Source of the DNA: Evansella sp. AB-P1
GTDB lineage: Bacteria; Bacillota; Bacilli; Bacillales; Salisediminibacteriaceae
Direction of reading: 5' to 3'
NCBI RefSeq assembly: GCF_029688925.1
Contig: NZ_JARUKY010000019.1
Location: 1-64,000 of the forward strand
DNA length: 64,000 nucleotides
The position numbers and the translations under genes were made by a program. The notes beneath the pieces are model-generated. The model searched no databases and was not told the DNA's origin. It was given only the letters and a program-made list of their open reading frames with translations. Positions 54,954-62,730 of the stretch are shown here, piece by piece (the first letter of the stretch is position 1; the number at the start of each line of letters is the position of its first letter).

Positions 54954-54975
54954 TGGGACAAGATCCATTGTCCCA
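54954..54975 (-). terminator. TGGGACAA/TTGTCCCA terminator
   Basis: Arms 54954-54961 and 54968-54975. On the minus strand it is followed by eight T, so it works as a terminator for the DUF3231 genes upstream. Followed at 54981-55008 by a REP right end (GACTCACGAGAACCGTCCCC). Confidence 0.75.
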
Positions 54976-55054
54976 CACTTCCGACTCACGAGAACCGTCC
55001 CCACGACACACAGCCACACACACCCGCACGAACCACACATGAACCACACACGGG

Positions 55055-56065
55055 TCACTGGCCCTTGGTAATAAATTCTCTATCGATGGTTTGGGGTGGG
55101 CGTTCGAACCAGCCGTGGTTGATCATGATAGAAGCACCATCCTCTGCAAATAACCCAGCTTCCGATAGCATTTTTAAATAATGAACAGCTATATCGTGTC
55201 GGAATGTTTGTGACATGGACCCACCATAATTGGCAATGCCCATAGCAGAGATTCCTCCAGTTATAAACATCATTAATTTTTCCGAAAATGGGGGAATTGT
55301 GCTCTCCATTACATCTGTATCCCACATCATCGGTGCAGGTTCACTACTCTCATGTAATATAGAACTCAAAATATCAACGTGCTTTCGAGCAATATCGTGT
55401 CCCCTGATAAAATAATCCCGCACCTCTGGAGTTTGTGCTACTTGGCTAAACCCCATTAATAGAGCTTTTCCCAAAGCATTATTGTAGTGGTTAAGATACA
55501 AATGGGTAACTTCAGTAGCAGAAAGGGTTCTCCTCTGTCCAAACCATCCTCTTAAATAGCTCTCTTTTGCTACATAATTAGCTCGATGTTTTAAATCCAT
55601 TGAAGGAGGCTTAATATAAATTCCCTTTTGTAGCATAACATTGGTTACTCTATTATTAATTTCTTGGCACTGATCGATAGCCATATTAAATAAATTTAAC
55701 ATATCCTTCCGTGTTGCTACACCAGCAGCCATCCCATAGGTAGCAAAACCATTTTTCGCTGTATTAAGCAAAAAATACATATAAAATGTATCTGAATATA
55801 ACCGTGGTGCCTTTATATTCAAATCTGTTTCTTCATTAAAACCAATTGGACTTGGAATTCCTTCTATTTCAAATATCCTTTTTAATTCAACTATGTGCTT
55901 TTCTGCAATGTCTAAAGCAAATTCCATTTCGGGCTTAACATCCTGATCGTCTACATTCTGTAAAAAGTGCTTAAATAAACAGATCGACCCTGAATCTGCC
56001 ATATACATGGACCATAATGCTGCAATTTCCGCTGAAGTGAGTTTAATAATTCTTCCATTATCCAC
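55055..56065 (-). CDS. DUF3231 double-domain protein, paralog 1
   Basis: 336 aa. Two tandem DUF3231 domains of about 160 residues: the first opens with LTSAEIAALWSMYMADS and the second with LSATEVTHLYLNHYNNAL. Both are helical bundles in a ferritin/CotF-like style. The family occurs in Bacillaceae spore formers and is of unknown function, sometimes considered coat associated. The start is GTG 56065 with GGAGG upstream. The C-terminus ends RPPQTIDREF like the paralog. Not in tight linkage with the paralog (484 nt apart), so each probably has its own promoter. Confidence 0.88.
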   Translation of the reverse strand: MDNGRIIKLTSAEIAALWSMYMADSGSICLFKHFLQNVDDQDVKPEMEFALDIAEKHIVELKRIFEIEGIPSPIGFNEETDLNIKAPRLYSDTFYMYFLLNTAKNGFATYGMAAGVATRKDMLNLFNMAIDQCQEINNRVTNVMLQKGIYIKPPSMDLKHRANYVAKESYLRGWFGQRRTLSATEVTHLYLNHYNNALGKALLMGFSQVAQTPEVRDYFIRGHDIARKHVDILSSILHESSEPAPMMWDTDVMESTIPPFSEKLMMFITGGISAMGIANYGGSMSQTFRHDIAVHYLKMLSEAGLFAEDGASIMINHGWFERPPQTIDREFITKGQ

Positions 56066-56549
56066 CTAAAAAAACCTCCGAATTCCAATTTCTTGCTTAT
56101 ATGTTTCCCCTTAAAATACTGTAATATCAAAGAAAACCACTTCAAATAACTGGTAATTGTTTTTATAAAATAGAATAATGAATGGTTTTCAAAAACCACG
56201 GTGCTGCTATAAATAAAAATTGATTTTTTTCGTAAAATGGTGCGAGACTCCCTAGTCCAAACAAGCAGGGAAAAAGCAGCAGCATAATTTCCACATAACA
56301 CAGGCTTATTTTTTCACAAAAAATACTGGCCCTAAAAAAGAGCCAGCATACAGGCTTAATCATATAATTACATGTTAGATGTACGCATTCCTAAGCCTGA
56401 GGAGGTATAAAAAGCTATTTAAATTGATCCTCATCCTGTTAATCTTTTCCACCAAATTTGGTAAAACTGACTTCAAAATAAGATTTAATAATTGAAGCAT
56501 TTTATCGCCCCCTTACCATCAGTTTGCACATCCACCTCAAATTTATCAG
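56066..56549. terminator. intergenic region with a minus-strand terminator
   Basis: CTGGC (56326-56330) pairs with GCCAG (56342-56346); on the minus strand it is followed by TATTTTTT, ending the upstream DUF3231 gene (56550-57575). The remainder holds no gene; the promoter of the downstream DUF3231 gene must be here. Confidence 0.6.
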
Positions 56550-57575
56550 TCATTTGACTCTTTTTTTTGTTGCCAATTTTTCTTTATCTACTGTTCCCGG
56601 CGGTTGCTCTAACCACTGATTTTTTATCATAATATCCGCACCTTCCTTTGCATATTGACCAATTTCTATGGAAAGACGTTCATAATCCACAACTAAATCA
56701 GTTCTTTGACTTGCGGCAGCTGCAGTCGCATAATTACCCGTACCAGCTGCACTAAGTAACCCCATATGAAACATCATAAGCTTATCCGAGAATGGAGGAA
56801 CGATGGAATCCGTAACACATACATCGGAACTAATTGGAGATTGAATATTGTTGTCAAGTAAAGCGGAGGTAAAGACCTTCATATGTTTTTTGGATATCTC
56901 ATTCCCTCTTAACATAAATTGTTGAACTTCTTTTGTTGGGGATGTTTGAGCAAAACTCAAGCACAGTTTTGTTCCAATTAGATTCGTTTGTGTATTCATA
57001 TATAAATGAGAAATTTCTACTGCATTAACTGGCCGTTGTTTATTAAACAAATGAAACCCACTCAAATACCCTTTACTATCAATGTAGTCCGGTTCACTAG
57101 GAACAGAAATATAGGGAGCCCTCACAAAAACCCCTTTATTCAACGCAATATCAGTCGTTTCATTGTAAATTTTGGAAGTATCGTTTAAAGCTTTTGTAAA
57201 AAAACTTCTTATGTCCTTTCTAGCAGACATAGATATAAAGCCACTATTCGCAATCATACCTGCTCTCCCCATATGATTGATATACGTCAGACAGAAAGTA
57301 TCTGTATAAAGACTAGGAGCATTTACATCCACATCATCATCACCAAACCCAATCGGTATTGCAAAGTTCTCTTCTTTAAAAATTTCAATCAACTGCTCCA
57401 CCTGCGTCTTCGATACTTTCAATGTCTGTTCCACAGCAGGATAAATTTCTTCATCCACAATATGCTTTATCATAAAACTCAACATACACTTCGACATACA
57501 AGCATTCATATATGCAGTCCAAAGGGCAGCAATCTCAGCAGAAGTTAACCTAACATGATTTTCACTTTTATCCAT
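56550..57575 (-). CDS. DUF3231 double-domain protein, paralog 2
   Basis: 341 aa from ATG 57575, with a GGGGG site about 11 nt upstream; a longer frame lacks any site. Two DUF3231 domains as in the neighbouring gene (VRLTSAEIAALWTAYMNACM; VNAVEISHLYMNTQTNLIGT) and the same end motif EQPPGTVDKEKL. The two genes are clearly a tandem duplication that has diverged. The protein is predicted soluble. Role unknown; linkage to sporulation is only by family distribution. Confidence 0.88.
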   Translation of the reverse strand: MDKSENHVRLTSAEIAALWTAYMNACMSKCMLSFMIKHIVDEEIYPAVEQTLKVSKTQVEQLIEIFKEENFAIPIGFGDDDVDVNAPSLYTDTFCLTYINHMGRAGMIANSGFISMSARKDIRSFFTKALNDTSKIYNETTDIALNKGVFVRAPYISVPSEPDYIDSKGYLSGFHLFNKQRPVNAVEISHLYMNTQTNLIGTKLCLSFAQTSPTKEVQQFMLRGNEISKKHMKVFTSALLDNNIQSPISSDVCVTDSIVPPFSDKLMMFHMGLLSAAGTGNYATAAAASQRTDLVVDYERLSIEIGQYAKEGADIMIKNQWLEQPPGTVDKEKLATKKRVK

Positions 57576-57825
57576 TCTATATAACCCCCGAAAAACATCA
57601 TAATCAAGTGTAGTCTTTGAGAATAACGAATAATTATTCACGAATCACGGGTGGCAGCGGATCAGCGGGACGGTTCTCCTGAGTCACCCTAGTGGACTTC
57701 ATGGGCTTCATGGGCTTCATGGGGACGGTTCTAATGATGCAAATGTTTAATAAAACATGGAAATTCGCTGGGACGGTTCTTCCGATGTGAAAGCTAAAGC
57801 AAAAGCACCCACTCACCAATTTGGC

Positions 57826-57885
57826 GGTGCGGTGCGGTGCGGTGCGGTGCGGTGCGGTGCGGTGCGGTGCGGTGCGGTGCGGTGC
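57826..57885. repeat. (GGTGC)12 microsatellite
   Basis: Twelve perfect copies of the pentamer GGTGC, 60 bp, in otherwise AT-rich non-coding DNA inside a REP cluster. Copy number is likely to vary by slippage. Confidence 0.97.
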
Positions 57886-57945
57886 GGGACGATATGTTTC
57901 TGAACGGAATAAATAAAAGGAGACAATTAATTGTCGGATTAGGAA

Positions 57946-57989
57946 AGCCAGCCTACGTGAGAAGCTACAACTTCTCACGTAGGCTGGCT
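57946..57989. terminator. perfect 19-bp hairpin of the REP composite
   Basis: AGCCAGCCTACGTGAGAAG (57946-57964) and its exact complement (57971-57989), loop CTACAA, then ATTTTTAT. Strong terminator potential; the right-hand arm faces the VanZ gene end. Confidence 0.9.
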
Positions 57990-58138
57990 ATTTTTATACG
58001 CGATATATTCTCTTCATTAATTTATTGATATCTGCAATCGGACTCATACGAACCGACTTGATCCCCGCCCCCGAGACCAAAGAAATCCGACTCATACGAA
58101 CCGTCCCTATGAGCCCCATGCAACACTATCCCACATGT

Positions 58139-58624
58139 TCAACTTACTTGCCTAATAACCTTCCTACCTTTTGAAAGGTTACGCTTCCTTGTTATAAGCT
58201 TCTCCAATATTAGAAAAATACCGATTCCGACACTGGATCCTAGACCATCAATGACCACATCCATTACTTCTCCACTTCTACCTGGTACGAATAGCTGGTG
58301 AACTTCATCCGATATTGCGTACAGGACACAAATGATTAGTGCGAGACCAACACTACGCTTACCTTTGATGCCACTACTCCGAATAGCGTTCAACACAAGT
58401 ATACCTAATCCTAAGTAGATAAAAAAATGAGCATTCTTTCTTACGATACTATGAAAGTCTCTAATATTAAGTTCCACATTAGGCGCTACTGTTTCCACTG
58501 TTGTGATAATAACCTCTGCGACACCTGAACTGAGTTCACTTGACTCTTCCGCCGGTTGATGCGATAAATAGAAAATAAGTCCCATCCAAGCGAATACTGC
58601 TATCCATGATAGTAATTTATACAT
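58139..58624 (-). CDS. VanZ-family membrane protein
   Basis: 161 aa with four transmembrane helices and VanZ signatures: SHQPAEESS after helix 1, RKNAHFFIYLGLGIL in helix 2, and the ISDEVHQLFVPGRSGEVMDV motif before helix 4. VanZ-like proteins give low-level teicoplanin tolerance in enterococci or have housekeeping membrane roles. Length is typical. AAGGGA precedes ATG 58624. Single gene between REP elements. Confidence 0.92.
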   Translation of the reverse strand: MYKLLSWIAVFAWMGLIFYLSHQPAEESSELSSGVAEVIITTVETVAPNVELNIRDFHSIVRKNAHFFIYLGLGILVLNAIRSSGIKGKRSVGLALIICVLYAISDEVHQLFVPGRSGEVMDVVIDGLGSSVGIGIFLILEKLITRKRNLSKGRKVIRQVS

Positions 58625-58759
58625 GATAAAAATCCCTTTTTTTGTTATTTCCTATTAGATTAACATAAACACACTGTGAATAGGTCAGCATAATTATCTT
58701 CCATGCGTTTTTTTGAAAAAGTTTATTTTATTGTCGACAGTGGCATCACAGTGGCATCA

Positions 58760-58885
58760 CAGGGACGGTTCTGATGATGCGCCCCTTTGAATCAAAAAAA
58801 CATCGAAACCTTTCTTTCTAAAATCATAATAAAGCCAGCCTTATTGTAGGTCTCCATTTGAACCTAAAACAAGGCTGGTTTTTTG
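58760..58885. repeat. REP element with lost right end
   Basis: Left end AGGGACGGTTCTGATGATGC, then AAAGCCAGCCTTATTGTAGG..AAGGCTGG (58831-58879) followed by six T. The expected right end near 58960 has decayed to ACGACTCAATAAG. 58886-59033 holds nothing else. Confidence 0.75.
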
Positions 58886-59033
58886 TTTAAACATTACTTA
58901 TACTCATGCACCTTAATATTAGCAATATCGGATAAACTATTTATTAATAAACGACTCAATAAGTCGAGTAGAAGGGAGCCTATGTGAATAATAGATTGTG
59001 CTACTCTCTCCTCCTAGAACCTTATGTGCGGTA

Positions 59034-59705
59034 CTACCGCATATGTCTCCCCTGTCGTCTCATCCATTGGGTTGCTGCCCATTTTTCCCCAACGATAACA
59101 GGTGCTCCACTATGCAACGTTAATTCGTTTAACACTGTATCTTCATAGAAGTATTCAAAATACACGGCCATTCCCTTCTTCGGCGCTACAAAAAAATTCA
59201 GCTTTGGAAAATACGTTTCTCCACCACTCTCCACATCATTTAAGTACATGACTAGCGTACTAATTCTAGGATTACTCACCCGCTGATTCGCCTCCGATTG
59301 AAAAAAATCAAAGTGAGCCTTATACTCCTGACCAACCTCGTAATTAAGAATTTGAATACCTTCTCCATGATCAACAGATACATTCATAATCTGTGAAACT
59401 CTTTTTTCAACTCTAATCACAACATCATTTTCTCCTTCCTGGAAAAACATGCTGTTACTAGTTCGAAGATCATTTTCCGTTTTATTACTAATTTTCGACC
59501 GTTGCATTCTATCCTTTGACAAGCAAATTAATTGATCACACTCTTCTTCACTCAACACATTCCCTAATATAACAATGAGAGGCTCTCCCAATCTCGCAAT
59601 AATGTCAATTTCCCGATCATCCGTTTTTATTTTATTTCCAATATGATTAAAAATAGTAGGTTCCTTCACGGCAAATTCATTCAATGGCAAACCCTTCGTA
59701 TCCAT
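59034..59705 (-). CDS. 2-oxoglutarate/Fe(II)-dependent prolyl 4-hydroxylase-like protein
   Basis: 223 aa. P4H alpha-type dioxygenase: YKAHFDFF gives the first His and the Asp of the iron triad, LTLHSGAPVIVGEKW gives the second His and the 2-oxoglutarate-binding Lys. The core GGETYFPKL and the end WAATQWMRRQ are typical. Bacillus homologs hydroxylate prolines in collagen-like or elongation-factor substrates. No signal peptide, so cytoplasmic. The start is ATG 59705 or the TTG two codons before; neither has a strong site. Confidence 0.9.
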   Translation of the reverse strand: MDTKGLPLNEFAVKEPTIFNHIGNKIKTDDREIDIIARLGEPLIVILGNVLSEEECDQLICLSKDRMQRSKISNKTENDLRTSNSMFFQEGENDVVIRVEKRVSQIMNVSVDHGEGIQILNYEVGQEYKAHFDFFQSEANQRVSNPRISTLVMYLNDVESGGETYFPKLNFFVAPKKGMAVYFEYFYEDTVLNELTLHSGAPVIVGEKWAATQWMRRQGRHMR

Positions 59706-59961
59706 TGTCAACTTTCATCAACCTCTCAATAATTTTAATTTTCCGAAAAAACAAAAGGCATCGTTCCTGAAAGCGTGTCATGTCATGTTATATCATGTCA
59801 TTCCATACATCATTGCATCTCAGAATAAAGAAAAATTGATATATAATTTTGCCTGACCCTTCCTCCTCGTATTTTAAATGGATGATTCCTATAGTGATAA
59901 GCTCATATTACACCCAGCAACCATTAATATCTAGTTTTTTTAATAGAGTGAAGGCAGTTTT

Positions 59962-60240
59962 CATGGGGACGGTTCTCCCGATGCAAAAAGAACCTTCTCA
60001 CAACAACCTTAAACAATATGATGATTCAGCAGATTTCTGAAATGGGTAAATACATGAAGGCTATCAATTTTCCGCTAAATAATTTCAGCCTTGTTGCTGA
60101 AGCAGCTTCAGCAACTTCGTAACAGTTGCTGGCTCTTTTTTTTGTAATTGAATGCATAATATGAGGTCACTTCCCCAATTAAACACCTATGTTATCACCA
60201 AAAATTCTAAAAACGACTCACACGAACCGTCCCCACGAAC
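59962..60240. repeat. complete REP-pair element
   Basis: Left end ATGGGGACGGTTCTCCCGAT, interior hairpin around TTGCTGAAG..CTTCAGCAA (60094-60114) with an outer CAGCC..TGGCT stem and a T run after it, right end CGACTCACACGAACCGTCCC. No gene in it. Confidence 0.85.
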
Positions 60241-60319
60241 CATCCACGATTCCCTGTTTAAAAATGAAGTAGGACGGCTACAGAATATATGTACGTTATT
60301 ATTAAAGGAGGCAATACTG

Positions 60320-60649
60320 ATGCCACATCAGCAATATGCATCAATAGCTAATGTGTTACATGAATGTATGGAGGCTTGCAGTCACTGTTTTGATTCTTGT
60401 TTAGAGGAAAAGGATTTGAATGGGATGGCAGAATGTATTCGATTAGATCGAGAATGTGCCGATATTTGTGGATACTTAGAACAAGCTCTCTTAAGAGGTA
60501 CACCGTTTGCATCACAACTAGCTAAGGTTTGTGCGGAAATTTGTGAGGCATGTGGAAACGAGTGTAAAAAACATTCTCACGATCACTGCCAAAAATGTGC
60601 AGAAGCTTGCTTCCGATGTGCAGAAGAATGTAGAAAGCTTGCAGGTTAA
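60320..60649 (+). CDS. cysteine-rich four-helix copper-binding protein (Csp/DUF326, YhjQ-like)
   Basis: 109 aa. The start is ATG 60320, 8 nt after AAAGGAGG; the upstream frame crosses a REP repeat and is not coding. Cys residues recur on helix faces (HECMEACSHCFDSCLEE, RECADICG, CAEICEACGNECKKH, CQKCAEACFRCAEECRK), the pattern of Csp copper-storage proteins whose bundle core holds many Cu(I). Cytosolic, since there is no signal peptide. Expected role: copper buffering or storage. Confidence 0.92.
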   Translation: MPHQQYASIANVLHECMEACSHCFDSCLEEKDLNGMAECIRLDRECADICGYLEQALLRGTPFASQLAKVCAEICEACGNECKKHSHDHCQKCAEACFRCAEECRKLAG

Positions 60650-60666
60650 GGGCTCACTGGACTCAC

Positions 60667-61072
60667 CGGGGACTGTTCTCCCGATGCAAAAAAGAACATA
60701 AAATTTTTAAAATTTTATATTAAAGCCAGCCTAGTTACGAAGTTGCGCCAGCAACTTCGTAACTAGGCTTCATTGTATCCATCTATCTTTCCGCATAATC
60801 CCTTTTTTATTGTTTCTGGAACTATTGGCAGCTTCTATCTGTAAAACCCCCTTAACAAAAGATCATCATCTCCTCCACTCCCCGCTTTCATAAACAATAT
60901 CGTCCTCTATAGCAATATTACTCAAAGATAACCACCCCTACGAACCTTCGTACTGAAATCTATCAATAAAAAATTGAACATCATGAAGGCTCTTCTCCAT
61001 TTACATACCTAAACAGAACAAAGTCCCCTTATCCCCATCAAAAACGACTCACACGAACCGTCCCCAAGAGTA
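60667..61072. repeat. REP-pair element with perfect 19-bp hairpin
   Basis: Degenerate left end CGGGGACTGTTCTCCCGATG. Perfect stem AGCCTAGTTACGAAGTTGC (60728-60746) with its complement (60751-60769), loop GCCA. Right end CGACTCACACGAACCGTCCC (61048-61067). No gene between. Confidence 0.85.
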
Positions 61073-61083
61073 CGAAGGCAATT

Positions 61084-61287
61084 ATGTCGTTTTTTAAATA
61101 TATAAGGCAAGAAGGGGTTATCATTGATGATGGTGGAGCTTTGATTCGTCAAGATCAAGTAGAGGCGGGAGATTACTTAAATTATTCGAATTTGTATATC
61201 CGAACGGATCAACTTGACTTAGCAGAAATTTTAATAAAAAAAGCTAGACAATATGTAATAGGCTACCATAAAGGAAGTTATAAATGA
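61084..61287 (+). CDS. 67-aa protein of unknown function
   Basis: 67 aa (MSFFKYIRQEGVIIDDGGAL ... DYLNYSNLYIRTDQLDLAEI), alpha/beta composition, no family recognised. The start lies 12 nt after a REP right end with only a modest GAAGG site. Its stop overlaps the start of the next small gene by 4 nt (ATGA), which supports both as real and coupled, perhaps a small antitoxin/immunity-type pair; that is speculative. Confidence 0.55.
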   Translation: MSFFKYIRQEGVIIDDGGALIRQDQVEAGDYLNYSNLYIRTDQLDLAEILIKKARQYVIGYHKGSYK

Positions 61288-61424
61288 GTCATGAAATTTA
61301 TGAAAAAATAAAAGATTTTTTAAGTAAGGAAGGGTACCGTATTTGTGGTGATAGCTATGAAGAATATCTATATGTAATGGATGGGATGAGTTTAAAAATG
61401 GAGGATAATTATATTATAAAATAA
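61284..61424 (+). CDS. 46-aa protein coupled to the upstream gene
   Basis: 46 aa (MSHEIYEKIKDFLSKEGYRI, then CGDSYEEYLYVMDGMSLKME), starting in the ATGA overlap with AAAGGAAG 9 nt before it. Helix followed by a beta hairpin is likely. Family unknown. Short length alone would hide it from standard annotation. Confidence 0.5.
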   Translation: MSHEIYEKIKDFLSKEGYRICGDSYEEYLYVMDGMSLKMEDNYIIK

Positions 61425-61790
61425 TGATACAAGTAGAAGTAAAGTAAATAAGCTATTATATTTCTTCTACCATTAACTTATACTTCTCATTTTTTACATG
61501 AGCCCCTTATTATTTTGTTTGGATTTCCACATTTTAATCGGATTTATGGATCTAAAATAACAACTTAGCTATTTAGGGTTTTAGAAGCTAATGCTCAAAC
61601 ATTGATATCCACTTGAGGAAGTTAAAGTAAAAAACCTCCTCAAACTTTGATTTGAAGAGATTATCCCAAAATCTATTACTGATTAAAATGTGGATGATAT
61701 TTGACACTTACGCTAAAACTGAACACATATATTTCTTGAATTAAGCAAAACCTTGAAATATCACTTTACTTGCTCAAGGAGGTATTTTAT
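61425..61790. other. intergenic region
   Basis: No gene. A weak hairpin, CTCAAA..TTTGAAGAG, lies near 61640-61663. AAGGAGG at 61776 belongs to the next gene. Confidence 0.45.
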
Positions 61791-62633
61791 TTGTTTAAAA
61801 AAATAATAAACAAAAACTCGCTACCTTTTTGTATATTAACACTCCTCCATCTCTATTTGATTATAAGATTACTTAAACAAAAAAAACATAAAAGTGTTTG
61901 GCTTTTATTGCTATCTAATATCGGATTTGCATACGTATTTGAGTACCCAGTCTTAAACTTATTTTATGCATACAGATACAGACCTTCCATATTTAAAAAT
62001 CGTTATGTAGATGGAATTCTTGGAGCTATTCTGTCTCAAGCCATATATGTACCAATTTCAGCTACATTTCTTACATTAAACAATATGAAATGGAGGTGGA
62101 AATGTAGCTTTAGTTTAATCTATTTTCTCATAGAAAATTTATTTATACGCTTAAAAGTGTATAGGGTTTATTGGTGGAAGCCTATTTACACTTTAATTTT
62201 ACTTAATCTCTATTTTTATATAAGTGATTTCTTTCATAAAGCACTTACAAATAAAAGGAAGTGGGCATTGTCAATCGCACATTACTTATCGATTAATGTG
62301 ATAACCATTTCCTTAATGTATGTATCTGCTTTACTACGTCACTTTAGATTTGGTACAGGAATCCATCATACTTGGAAAGAACATTTTGTAATAGCACCTA
62401 TTTACAGTTCCGTTTTCTCATACATTGCTATGAAAAATGCTTCAAAACCAGGAATATTTAATCGTTTTTCAATGTTGATTTATACTGTGGCTATGGAAAT
62501 ATCCTTAAATAGTCTAGGTATTTTAAAATTAAACTTCAAACGAATGTTGGAAACTACCCCCTTTTATATCTTCATGATATTTATTTCTCGTTACCTCTAT
62601 TTGATCATTTATCAAAAACAACAAGCAACCTGA
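61791..62633 (+). CDS. polytopic membrane protein of unknown function
   Basis: 280 aa with about seven hydrophobic helices spread through the chain (PFCILTLLHLYLIIRLL; VWLLLLSNIGFAYVF; and others). It resembles the CBO0543-like membrane proteins of spore-forming Firmicutes, a tentative link. The start is TTG 61791, 8 nt after AAGGAGG; the upstream TTG extension has no site. A terminator overlaps the stop. Confidence 0.75.
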   Translation: MFKKIINKNSLPFCILTLLHLYLIIRLLKQKKHKSVWLLLLSNIGFAYVFEYPVLNLFYAYRYRPSIFKNRYVDGILGAILSQAIYVPISATFLTLNNMKWRWKCSFSLIYFLIENLFIRLKVYRVYWWKPIYTLILLNLYFYISDFFHKALTNKRKWALSIAHYLSINVITISLMYVSALLRHFRFGTGIHHTWKEHFVIAPIYSSVFSYIAMKNASKPGIFNRFSMLIYTVAMEISLNSLGILKLNFKRMLETTPFYIFMIFISRYLYLIIYQKQQAT

Positions 62634-62647
62634 TTGGTGGCTTGTTT
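62620..62647 (+). terminator. terminator overlapping the stop codon
   Basis: AACAAGCAACC (62620-62630) with GGTGGCTTGTTT (62636-62647), one mismatch, then ATTAC. Confidence 0.65.
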
Positions 62648-62703
62648 ATTACACATTACGGATTCTTTAAAATCTTACACCTTCAATTAAACTCGTGGGA
62701 AAC

Positions 62704-62726
62704 GGGACGGTTCGTGTGAGTGAGTC
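62704..62726. repeat. REP-like repeat, left-end form
   Basis: GGGACGGTTCGTGTGAGTGA followed by GTC, 5 nt beyond the stop of the minus-strand GGDEF gene. Confidence 0.75.
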
Positions 62727-62730
62727 CCCC

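Larger units (their letters stand above)
57665..58114. repeat. REP cluster with three left ends, pentamer run and hairpin
   Basis: Left ends at 57665-57688, 57718-57742 and 57768-57792 (GGGACGGTTCT followed by CCTGAG, AATGATG and TCCGATG). Then come a GGTGC run, a perfect hairpin (57946-57989), and right ends near 58041 (decayed) and 58088-58110. A direct repeat ATGGGCTTC occurs at 57700-57717. Non-coding. Confidence 0.85.

Noticed and set aside
57634-57978. 114-codon minus-strand frame rich in Pro-His-Arg-Thr-Ala
   Set aside because: Created by the GGTGC pentamer run and REP repeats; no ribosome binding site.
42365-61072. Integron-like gene cassette array, because genes alternate with hairpin repeats
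   Set aside because: No integrase or attC-type sites, gene orientation is mixed, and the repeats match REP elements next to a RAYT instead.
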